DNA from: Candidatus Accumulibacter phosphatis
GTDB lineage: Bacteria > Pseudomonadota > Gammaproteobacteria > Burkholderiales > Rhodocyclaceae
DNA length: 35,046 nt
Direction: 5' to 3'
NCBI RefSeq assembly: GCF_012939955.1
Contig: NZ_SPMY01000050.1
Coordinates: 37-35,082, forward strand
The notes beneath the pieces were generated by a model. It worked only from the letters and a program-made list of their open reading frames with translations, did no database searches and was not told where the DNA came from. This document shows, piece by piece, positions 22,601-34,600 of this stretch. Made by a program: the position numbers and the translations under genes. How positions within the stretch are numbered: position 1 is the first letter of the stretch; each line of letters starts with the position of its first letter.

Positions 22601-25600
22601 CGAAGTCGCCGGCGCCAATCGTCCGCCGGTGGTTTCCGAACTGCCGGGCGAGATCGAGGGCCAGGAAGGCCAGTCGCTGCTGGTCGGTCTGTCGGCGCAG
22701 GACCCCGACGAAGACTTCCTGCAGTATTTTGCCAACAATCTGCCGCCGGGAGCCGTTTTCGATCCCGAACTCAAGGCCTTGCTGTGGACGCCCGATTACC
22801 AGTCCGCCGGCACCTATCACAACGTCGAGCTGGTGGTCAGCGACGGCAAGACCTCGGTGACCCGCTCGTTCACGCTGCTGATCAAGCCCGACAACGCGCC
22901 GCCCGAAGTCAAGCCGCTGGCCGAGCGGACGATCCGCGAAGGCGATTCGCTGCGCCTGCAGCTGCAGGCTTCCGACGTGGACGGGCAGCAGCTGGTCTTC
23001 TTCGCCAACATCCTGCCGGTCGGTGCGTTTCTCGATCCGCATACCGGCGTCTTCGAATGGACATCCGGCTTCACGCAGGCCGGCGATTATCTGCTCAAGC
23101 TCGGCGCCAGCGACGGCGCCAAAGCGACCGAAACCGAGTTGCGCGTGCATGTCCTGAACGTCAACGCCGCACCGCGTTTCGACGAACTCGGGTCGTGGAT
23201 CAGCTTCGAGGGACAGGTGCTGAGCTTCCGCGCCTTCGCTTTCGATGCCGACAATCCCGGTTTCATCCCGCAGGATCGCCAGAGTAGCGGCACGCTCACC
23301 CTGCAGGAAGGTTCCGAGGCAACGGTGACTTACGTCGTCAGCGGTCTGCCCGCTGGGGCGCGCTTCGATGCGGTGACGGCGATGTTCAGCTGGACGCCCG
23401 ACTTCAGCCAGGCCGGCGACTACAACGTGCGCTTCACCGCCACCGACGACGGTGACGGCGGCGTGCCGCTGACTTCCGAGATTGTCGTGCCGATCAGCAT
23501 CCGCAATGCCAACCGCACGCCGGAAATCGCCGCGATCCTGCCGCAGAGCGTGCAACGCGACAGCGTCTTCGAACTGCCGGTGAGTGCCAGCGACGACGAT
23601 GGCAATCTGCTGCAGCTCACCGTCAGTGGCTTGCCGGCCTTTGCGAGTTTTGTCGACCACGGCGACGGCAGCGGCAAATTCGTTTTCGCGCCGCACTCCG
23701 GCGACCGCGGCGACTACGAGATCGCGCTCACCGCGACCGATGACGGCGACGGCGGCGGCGCGCTGCTGGCGCAGTCGTTTACGCGGCGCTTCATCCTCAG
23801 CGCGCTGTCCGCCTCCGAATCGCCGCTGCTGGCACCGCTCGGCGACAAGCTGGCGCTGGTCGGCCAGCGCCTGAGTTTCACCATCGACGCCCGCGATCTC
23901 GATCAGGATGCGCTCGCTTTTGCCATGCTCAACGCACCGGCCGGAATGACCCTCACGCCGCAGCCGACCTACGGCCGGGCGCTGGTCGAATGGACGCCGA
24001 CCGCGGCCAGCCTCGGTCAGAGCTTCGACGTGCGTTTCGAAGTCAGCGACAACGGCAACCAGGGCGCGACGGCACCGAACAAAGTCTCGCAGGTGGTGCG
24101 CATCAAGGTCCGCAACGCCAACAGCGCGCCGGTGCTGGCGCCGGTCGGCGACCTGACGCTGCTCGAGGGTCAGGCTTTCCGCCTGCAGCTGGCAGCCATC
24201 GACGCCGATGGCGATGTGCTCAGCTACGCGGTCAGCAATCTGCCGGCAGGTGCCAGTTTCGATACTGTCAGTGGCGTCCTCAACTGGACGCCGCATCTCT
24301 TCAGCGCCGGCGACTACCCGGATGTGCGCTTCTCGGTCAGCGACGGCAGCGCCGAGAGCTCTGAGAGCGTGCGTCTCACGGTTCAGAACAGCAATCAGGC
24401 GCCGATCGTCGTTGCCCTGCTGCCGCAGAGCGGCCGCGAGGGTGCCCAGCTGCAGTTCCAGCTGAGTGTTGGCGATGTCGACGGCGACCCGGTGGTGTTC
24501 AGCGCCTTGACGCCGTTGCCCGCGGGTTCGCGCTTCGACGCGCGCACAGGTGAGTTCCGCTGGACGCCGAGTTACGAGCAGGCGGGTGACTACAGCTTCA
24601 GCTTCTCGGCGCGTGACCCGCAGGGCGCGAGCAGCGAGACCACGGTCAGCGTGGCAATTGCCAACGTCAACCGGGCACCGCAGTTGAGCGTCTCCAATCA
24701 CGCGGCGCTGCTCGGTCGGCCACTTGCCTTCCAGATCGTCGCACAGGACGCCGATCAGAACTCCCAGCTCAGCTACAGCGCGAGCGGTCTGCCCGACGGA
24801 GCGACGCTCGATGCGGCGACCGGCTTGCTGCAATGGACACCCGGCGCCGGCCAGGCGGGCGACTACCTGATCATGGCGCAGGTCTCGGATGGTCTCGCCA
24901 GCACGACGCTGCCACTGCTGATCCGGGCCGCGCTGACAGCGCCGACAGCGAACGTGATCATCGAGAACACACCGAGCTTCCCGGTCATACCAGGCCAGCA
25001 GGTGTTGGTGCACGTGATCGCCGAGAGCTTTGGCGCGATCGCCCATCTGCGCCTCTACGCCGATGGCGTCGAAGTGTCGCTAGACCAGGATGGACGAGCG
25101 CTGCTGAGCACCGCCACGGTCGGCAAGATCGCCCTGCGCGCCGAGGCCACCGATGTAGACGGTTTCGTCGGCAGCAGCACGTCGGTCATCCGCGTCCGCG
25201 ATCCGCTCGACAAGAGCGCGCCGACGCCGTCCTTCACCAGTCAGCTGGCATTTGCCCGGATCACTGCGACGACGGCACTGATCGGCAGCACCGGCGACGA
25301 CAACGTCGACTCGTGGACCCTGGAAATCGCCCGTTACGGAGAGGAACACTACTCCTTGCTGGCCAGCGGCGACGGCGCGGTCGATGTCGCTGCTTTCGCA
25401 CAGCTCGACCCGAGTGGCCTGGCCAATGGCTTTTATTCGCTGCGCCTGCGGGTCGTCGACCTGGCCGGCCGACGCGGCGAAGCGAGCATCGCGATCGAGG
25501 TCGATGTGGCGAGCAAGCAGCCGCAGCTGCTGCGCTCGGAGACCGACTTTGTGCTGACCGTCGGCGGCCACGACCTGGCCTTCGCACGCCGCTACGATTC

Positions 25601-28600
25601 GCTGGCGCGCTCGATTCCGGGCAGCTTCGGCGAGGGCTGGCGGCTGGCCTTCCGGGACGTCGATCTGCAAACCGACGTGTCGCTGACCGGTCGCGAGACG
25701 GCTGGCGTGCTCGGCACTTTTGCCGATGGTCAGCGGGTCTTCCTGACGCTGCCAGATGGCCAGCGCGTGGCTTTCAGCTTCGCCCCGCAGAAACACTCGA
25801 TTCCGGGTCAGACCTGGTACCTGCCGGCCTTCGCTGACAATGGCAGCGGCTGGTCGCTGGAGGCGCCAGCGACGCTGCTGCAGCGCGCCGGATCCAGCTA
25901 TTTCGACCTGCTTACCGGGAAGGGCTACAACCCGGCCAACGCCACAGGTACCGACTACGTTCTGGTCGCTCCCGACGGCACGCGCTACCACATCGGTGAT
26001 GGCGAAGTGCGCGAGATTGTTTTCACCGATGGCGTTCGCCTGCTGCTCAGCGACAGCGGCATTGTCGCCAGCAACGGCCAGCGCGTGCAGTTTTCGCTCA
26101 ACGGCGATGGTTTCATCGAACGCGTCGTCGCCGACGACGGCCGCCAGTTCCTCTACGAGTACGACGCGCAGGGTCGCCTGCGTGCCGTTCGCGATCTCGA
26201 AGTAGCGCGTTCGCTCCGCTACGGCTACGAGGAGGGCGCCCTTGGACGCCTGGCGATGGTCGCTACTGCCGGAGGTGGCAGCCTGTTCGATTACCGCGGC
26301 ACGGGCGTCGCAGAGCAGGCGATCACCGCCGACCTGGGTTCGTCGCTGGGCTATCTGGCGACGCCGGTTGCCGGCCATCTCGCCGCCGGCGAGAAAGCCA
26401 GCTTCGCGTTCACCCTGCGCGAGTCCGAACTGGCGTCGACGGCCAGCGGCTCGGTATACCTGGGGCTGATCGTCGAGGGCAGCGGCGGGCTGTTACCGCT
26501 GCTGCCGGTGCTGCCGGGACTGACAGCGGTGGCCTCGTCAGTGCAGGGCAACCGCGCTTTCGCGCTCTACAAACTTGATCGCGCCGGCCTGAAGCTGATC
26601 GAGGTTGGCGGTGGCAGCGCCGCCAGTGCCGGCAGCTACCAGCTGTCGCTGTTCGTTGCCGGCGACGCCAACCGCGATGGCAAGGTCGACGGCAGCGATG
26701 CCGTGCTGATCGCTGCTGCCGCCGGGCTGCGCAGCGGCGACGCTGGCTACGCGCTGGCGCTCGACGCCGACACCAATGGCGTGATCGACAGTCTCGACCT
26801 GCAGCTGCTGATGCAAAACACCGGCTTTACCCCGAACCAGGCGCCGGTGGTGGTCGCGTCGACGGTTACCACGCACGAGGATCTGGATGTCAGCGCACCG
26901 GTAGCGAGCTTTGTCACCGATCCGGAAGGCGACCGCAGCTTCTTCTCCATCGTCGGCGCAAGTCATGGCACCGCGCGCCTGTCGGGCGACGGCCGGGCGG
27001 TGATCTTTGCGCCCGAAATGGGCTTCGTCGGCAGCGCCGACTTCACTATCCGCGCCGACGACGGCTTCGGCCACACCCTCCAGACCATCGCCGTGACGAT
27101 CAGCAACGCGGCGCTGACGCGTATCGACTTCGTCGAGCGCGTCTTGCGACTGGACGTCGGCGAAGGGCGGCAGATCAGCCTGATCGGTGATTTCGCCGAC
27201 CAGAGCGGCGTCGAATTGCCGGTTTCGTACGTCAGCCTGAGCAGTAGCAACGTTGGCAGTGGCACGATCGCCAGCGGCGGGCGGATCAGCGCCGTCGGCA
27301 AGGGCTCCGGCGTGCTCGTCGCCGAACGTGGCGAACTGCGCGCGGCGACATCGTTCACCGTCGGTACGCCGACCGAGACGGTTGCCGCCTACGTTTTCGC
27401 GATGGGCCTCGACGTCTATCCGGGGGCCGTCGCGCTGACCGAGAACGGTGGCCGTCGCCAGATCGTCGCCAGCCTTGCCGGCCAGATCGACCTGGCGCCG
27501 GCGAGCAGCGGCACGCGCTACTTCGTCAGCGATGATCGTGTCCTGAGTGTGTCGGCCGACGGCCTGATCACCGGCAAGGCGGCGGGAAGTGCCACGGTTA
27601 CCGTGATCAACGGCGGCGGCGAGGTCGTTCTGTCAGCGATGGTTGAGGCGCCGATCAGCGGGCCGGCGGTGCTCGGCAGCCGCGGTGGCATCGTCGAAGG
27701 CGCCGACGGGTCGCTCGTGGCGGTGGCGGCGGCGGCCTTGACCGACAATACGCCGGTCTCGATCGCCGCCCTCACGGCGGCGGAACTGCCGCTGGCGATG
27801 CCCGAGGAGATGCTCATGGCCGGCGCCTTCCGGCTCGACATCGGCGACGGCAAGCTGGCGACGCCGGTACAGCTGGCGATTCCGACCACTGGTCTGGCGG
27901 CCGGCACGACGGTGGTCTTCATGCGCTACGCGGAAATACCGACCCCCGAGGGGACGCTGCTGCCGGTCTGGCTGCAGGAGGAGACCGGCATCGTCGGCGA
28001 GGACGGCATGGCGCGTACGTCGTCGCCGCCTTATGCCGGGGTCGCGATCTCGGGCGTCTATATTGCCGGTGTCGCCGGGGAAGCCGAGTTCGGGCAGGTG
28101 CGCGGGCGGACCTACGCCACTTTCCCGTCGGGGATCAACGACGGCGGCTCGTCGTTCGCGATGCTTTCGTCACTCGGCGGCGGCTCCGCCATCGGCGCGG
28201 CTTTTTCGCTGACCTCGGGTTTCATCATGACCGCGCTTTTTGGCGCACGTGAACTGCAGATCATTTCGGTGCCGGCGCAGGGTCTGCCGCAACGGACGAC
28301 GCTCGGCGTCGAAATAGCCGCCGGCAAGGTCAGCGACTACGTCATCCAGGTGGTCAATCCCTACACCCCGAGCACGTCGCCGGCCAGCGAGCCCTTCATC
28401 TCGGAAGCGCGGCTGCTCTTTCGGGCGGCAGGCGCTGACCTCTTGGCGCCCTTCGTCGAGATCCAGGGCGATCGCTTCATTTACGACAACCCGTCGGCGC
28501 CCGCCTCGGCCAAGGACGGCAGCGTCATCGCCGACCTGTTCGTCATCTTCGAGACGCCCGACGGTCGTCGCTACGAGGTCCATCCCGATGCCTCGAGTAC

Positions 28601-31600
28601 ACCGGAGCAGGTCTTTGTACAGGTGCCGCAGTCGGTGGCCATCGGTACCGCCAAGGTCTTTGTCAGGCGGCCGCAATATCTGAGCAACGATGGTGCCTGG
28701 GATCTGTTGGTCGGCAAGGAGAGCAACCGCGTGCAGCTGTCCTACGACGCGCGTTACATCTTCGGCGGCCTCAGCGGCAACCAGTTGCTGGTGATCGACA
28801 GCCAGAGCAAGTATCTGGCCGCGCGCATCCCGATCGGCGGCGACTACCCGGCGCCGCGCTCGGTGGCGATCAGCCCCGACAACACGCGCGCCTACGCGAC
28901 GCTGCGTTACGAAAGCGCGGTCGCCGTCATCGATACAGTCGCCTTGCAGCAGCTCGACGCCGATGGCAATCTGGCCAACGGCGTCAGCAATATCGAGCTG
29001 CTGCCGGGTGCCAGGCCGTTCTGGATCGCGGTCAGCAAGAATGGCAACAAGGCCTACGTTTCGGACGAGGTCGCCGGGCGAATCTACGTGCTCGACATCG
29101 ATCCGTCATCGGGCAGCTACAACAAGCTGGTGCGCACCATCGATGTGGGGCCGGCACCGTCCGGTCTGCGCGGCATGGCGATCAACGCCAACGGCACGCG
29201 CTTGTTCGTCGCCGCGCCGGAAAAGATGCTCTTTGGTAGCGGCAGCGGCGATGGCCGGGTCTTCGTGATCGACGTGGCCGAAGGCAGCGAGACTTACGGT
29301 GAGATCGTGGAAGTCCTGCTGGCGGGCGGCGAACCCTACGGCGTGTCGGCGACCAACGACGCCAACGTGATGCTGTACACCAACCGCCTGTCGGATTCCA
29401 AGGGCGTGGTGATCGTCAAGGGTGACGTCGGCAGCTACACGCAGACCGCCGTCGGCATGCATCTGGGTTCGTTCACCGATTACTTCGACGTCAACAATGC
29501 GATCTCCGTGGTGCTCTCGAAGGACGGCGAGTACGCCTTCGTCTCGGGCTTCAACGTCTTCATTCAGGACAATCCGTCGCACGACCCGAACTACGATCCC
29601 TTCCATCCGGCGGGCGGCAACGTCGGCATCATCCGCGACCCGCTGGGTGAGGCACCGACTCTGGTCGCGGCCACCCGCCCGGTGCCGATGTCCTGGCCTG
29701 ACAATCTGGTCCTCTCGCCGGACGGCGACACTCTCTACGCCGCTTACCGCGGCCAGCGGGTGGTGATGGGCTTCGACGTGCAGGCGATGATTACCGCGGT
29801 CAATAACCCGGACTTTGCCGGGCAACTCGAGCGCAAGCCGATCGACGACCTCGCGCCGTCGATCAACGTCCGCTCGAACTTCAAGATCATCAAGCCCGGC
29901 AGCTTCCACTCGGACCCGGTCTTCGGCGTGCCACCGGGCGAGGAGTTCACCGGCCCGATCGGTGTCGGCGGGCAGGCCAACGGCCTGGTCGCGCAGGGCG
30001 GCGCGTCGCTCGAACTGCTGGCGCCCGGCAAACTGAGCAGCGAGTTGCTACCGACGTTCTCATGGCTGGTAAAGGGCTTCGAGAATGCCAAGAGCCGGCT
30101 CTACGTGAGCACCTACCGGGGCAGTGAAGGCCTTTTCCCGAGCGACCTCGGGAAGCCGGATCTGAACGCCGACCGGATCTTCTCGTCCGCGCTGCTCGAT
30201 GCGAACAGCATCGACGCGGACGGATCGCTGATCTTCATCAAGGCGCTGACCGAGAAACTCAAGCTCACCGCCGGCCAGCAGTATTTCTGGGGCGTCGAGG
30301 TGGTGTCGCCGTCGGGCACGGTGATCGCCCGCGACTGGCGCGTGTTCAAGACCGAAGCCTACCGCGATGCTTCGCAGCCGTTCAGCAGCGTGACGCTTCT
30401 GACGCATGGCTTCCAGCTTTCGCCGACGGCGCCGGCCAACGTCGCCGACAGCATTGCCGCATTCATCGAAATGGCCGAGAACATCGCCCGTGCCGGCGGT
30501 GAGGGCGTCGCCGCGCTGTACCAGAAGACGACCGGCCGCTGGCTGGTCTTCTATAACGGCGCCACTTTCGAAACCAGCGTCGATCTGGAATCGGTGCTCG
30601 CCTCGCCGGCGATGGCCGGCAAGCCGGTGGTGTTGGTCAGCGACTGGTTCAACGAGTCGGATTTTCCGACCAACGGCTTCAGCGAGGCGGCCGCCGACGC
30701 GCTCTATTCGGCGCTGGCCAGGCTCAACTTCAACCTCGGCGACAACAAGCTGTTCGACTCGCCGATCCACCTGATCGGTCACAGCCGTGGCACGGTGGTG
30801 AACAGTGAAATCGCCCAGCGTTTTGGCATTTACGCCAAGGCCGTGCGGCTGACGATGACCTCGCTGGACGTCCATGATTTCAATCAGCCGTCCCTCGACA
30901 TTCCCGTTGGCGAGTACATCGACTTGTTTGGCAGTAGCCTCAGCGCGCTGGGTCTGGGCGCGCTTGGCACGCTGACGCAGTTATGGGGGATGTTGCCGAC
31001 CAACGAGATCATTCCGACCGGCAACTTCCTCGATCCGGACGTCCAGCGCTGGAGCAACATTGATTTCGCCGAGCACTATTACCAGACTCTGGCCAGTCCG
31101 ACGGCTCTGCCGCTCGGTGGCGGCATCGTGTCCACACCGAATGGCCGCTTTGTGCCGAATTTCGATGTCAGCATCAACCTCAACGGCCGCGCCGGTTTCA
31201 CCGTCGACGACGGGCTGGCGACGCTGACCGCCCTTAGCGATGGCTCGCTCAGGCCGGGCGGTCCGCACAGCCGCGTCTGGCGCTGGTACGGCGCGACCAC
31301 GGATCTGTCGGCGGTGAACTTCGACAAGGCCGGCGAGCCGGTCTACCGTCGCCTGGCCGACAAGGAAGCGATCGAGTTTCAGGGCGTTAGCATCCCCTGG
31401 TACAACGCGCAGTCGTTTGCCCTTGGCGTCGGTCCGTCGGAGGGTATCGGCACCGGCTGGGCGTTCTCGCCGCAGGGTGGCGTGCCGTACGCCGGCACGC
31501 CGAGCACGATTCGCATCCCGGTGAGCTTCGACAACAGCGAGACGATCAATCCGTCGGGCCTGCCGGTACCCTCGGTGTTCAACGGCGACTTCGAGGAAGG

Positions 31601-34600
31601 CGCGCTTAACCGCAGCTGGCTGCTCGAATACTCGGCGGGCGGTCTGGCGACGAACCTCACCGGCGATCTGCCGGGCTGGTCCTTCCATGGTGGTAACTTC
31701 GCGGCACTCTACGCTCCCGGCGACCGACTGGTTACGCTGACCGAGGGCCAGCACGCAGCGATGCTCGACAACGACAATTCGTGGATCCAGCACAATCGGA
31801 TGGTCGTCCCGGATTGGGCGGAGTACCTGAGTTTCGACGTCCAGGTAGTCGACGCAGGCGATGGCGAGACGCTGCGGGTGTCTGGCTACCTGCCCGACTC
31901 GGACAGCTGGATCTTCCTTGGTGCGGTCGCGGTCGACAGTGAGGGGAGCGGTTTCGTCAACCGCTTGCTGGAAGTCCCGGTCGAGTTCCGGGGCGCCGAA
32001 CGGATGTTGAAGTTCTCGCTCAGCGCTGGCGGCTCGGCGGACGCCGAGATCCTGCTCGACCATGTCCAGTTCTCGCACGGGCTGATTACCGACAGCACGA
32101 CCGACGAAAGCGACCGGGGCGTCTTCTTTTCCGATACGGCGGGCGGCTTCGATAGTCAGTGGGTCGAATTGACCAATGGCTTCACGGAATCGTTCACGGT
32201 CACCGTGACCACCGACCCGAACGACTTCCTGGTGTTCGTCGACGGCGCCTTCGAAAAGGCGCTAAACGACAACCTGGCCCACGCGCCGCTTTATGAAAAC
32301 CTGCTGCTCAATCCCGGTGACAGCCTGCACCTCGACCTGAAAGCGAGGTTCAGCGACGATTTCGTCAAGACCTACGCCGATGCCGACCTGCCGATCGAGA
32401 AGACCGCCTTGTACTTCACGATTACGCTGAGCAACGGCAGCGTCCGCGACGAGGTGGTCGACCTCTTCTACCTGCCGGACTTCGCCGACGGCGACGCGGG
32501 CGACGGCGTGTGGACGATGATGGACACGCTCGACGGCAAGACGCGAACGCTGGCTTTCGACAATGCCGCGCAGGTAGAGGTCAAGCCGCTGTTGAATCCG
32601 AGCGGACAGTTCTCGGTCGAGATCAGCGGCGACATCGCGCAGGGAATCAAGTACCAGGCGGTGAATCCCAGTGCGATCGACGACTTTGCCGATTATCAGG
32701 TCGAGGAGGGTGGCCGCAATCTGGGCCAGATCAGGGTCTCGGCGCGCGCGGTCGAGAAGCAGACCGTCGGCGTTTCGCTGTCGACCCTGCGCACCATGGT
32801 GCAGGCGATTCGTACCGAATACGAGCAGTGGCTCGCCGACCCGACGACGCCGGTGCACGACGCGAACGGTTTCGCCACCGGCAACTACGGCACTTTCGTC
32901 AGCCTGTTCTCGCCGCTGATCACCGACGCCGAATGGGCCGAGGTGCTGACCGGTTTCCACAATGTCTTCGGCAAGGATCCGGCTGCCCTGGGGCCGGTGT
33001 ACCCGGCGTCGATCTACCTGCCCAGTATCGAGCGGAGCGAGTTCGCCTACGGCGAAATCGGTCTCAATCCGATCGTGATGATCAACCGGCCGTGGCTCGA
33101 CGTCGCCGACAACGAGTCGCGCAGCTTCGCCGGGATCGACTTTGCCTACAGCAGCTTCGAGAGCAATCTCACCGAAGCCGGCGGCGGGGCCGGAAGCTTC
33201 GGCGGCAAGCTCCTGCGCGACGACATTTCGATTCCTGCCAAGCGCTTCCTGCTCTCGCAGGTGGTCAATCCGCTGCGTAGCGGTGCGATGGCTGGCGGTA
33301 AGCCGATGACTTTGGTCGTCGATGGCATCCTGCGTGCCTATTTGAACGTCGGCGACACGCGCCAGGATGTCGGCGAGTCTTTCGGCTGGGTGGTCGGCCA
33401 CGAACTGGCGCACAACCTCGGCCTGTTCGACGAGTACATCTACAGCCCCTTCCAGTCGGTGCCGCGCAATGGCGGCGACAACTTCATGTCCACCGCCAAC
33501 ACCATCACCGTCGCCGATCGCCAACGCGAAGCGCTGCACCTGGCGATGGACAATCCCGAGACGACGGTGTCGCTGGCCGGCACCAACGCCCTGGCGACCT
33601 GGTATCTGGACCTCGACGCGCTCGATGCCTCGAACCGCCCCACCCGCATTGCTCTGGCCTTGGCTCCCGGTGCCGGTGACGGCGACCCCGAAGCCGATCC
33701 ACTCACCGCCTTGCTGGCTTTCGTCGGCATGCAGGGCGCGGCAACAGCCGACGTGATTTCGCAATCGCTGCTGCTCAACGGTGAGGTCCATGCCGGTATC
33801 GTCAATGGCGCTTTCGACGTCGCCGACGTGACGGCGACCGATTACGGCTGGATGGCTGTCGGTCAGGCTGGCGTCGCCAACGGCCAGGGCGTTCTCGGCG
33901 AGGACCCGCGGCTGGCGTCGCGGCTGGTACAGACCTTCACCGTTCCTGAGCAGGCGCAGTTGCTGCGTTTCGAACTGCTCGGCGCCGATTTTGTCGCCAA
34001 TGACGGCGGTCCGTCCGACGCCTTCGAGGTGGCGCTGCTCGATATGGCCGGCAACGCCGTCGCCGGAAGCATCCCGGTGGCCAACAGCGACGCGCTGTTC
34101 AACCTGCAGGCCGGCGGCAAGGTGTTTGCCGCGGCGTCGGTCAGCGCCAGCGGCCTTAGCGACCGCAACGGCGGCACGCTAGCGGTTGATCAGCCGGTGA
34201 CCGTCAGCATCGACCTCAGCGGTATCGCCGCCGGCACCGTGCTGACGCTCTACTTCGACCTGCTCGGTTTTTCCGGCGCGGCGAGTCGGCTGCGGATCGA
34301 CAACGTCAACATCGTGAGCGCCGCTGACAGCGGCAATCTGCCGCCGGTCGCCAGCAGCCGCGCGATTGCCGCCAGCGAAGAGGGCGCGGCGGTGGCGCTC
34401 GGTCTGAGCGCGCCGACCGACGTCGATAGTCCGCTGCTGTCGATCCTGGTCAGCACTCTGCCGACGATTGGCGAGGTGCAGTACGCGGACGGCAGCACGG
34501 TCGGCGTCGGGGACTCGCTGAGCAGCGCCCAGCTGCTCGGCTTGAAGTATCTGCCACCGGCCGAATACAAGGCCAGCGATGCCGTCGGCCGCTTCTCCTA

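Noticed and set aside
25520-26240. RHS toxin / polymorphic toxin
   Set aside because: Only the entry motif and one YD-like hairpin are present; no long YD array, core protease motif, variable toxin tip or immunity gene is seen.
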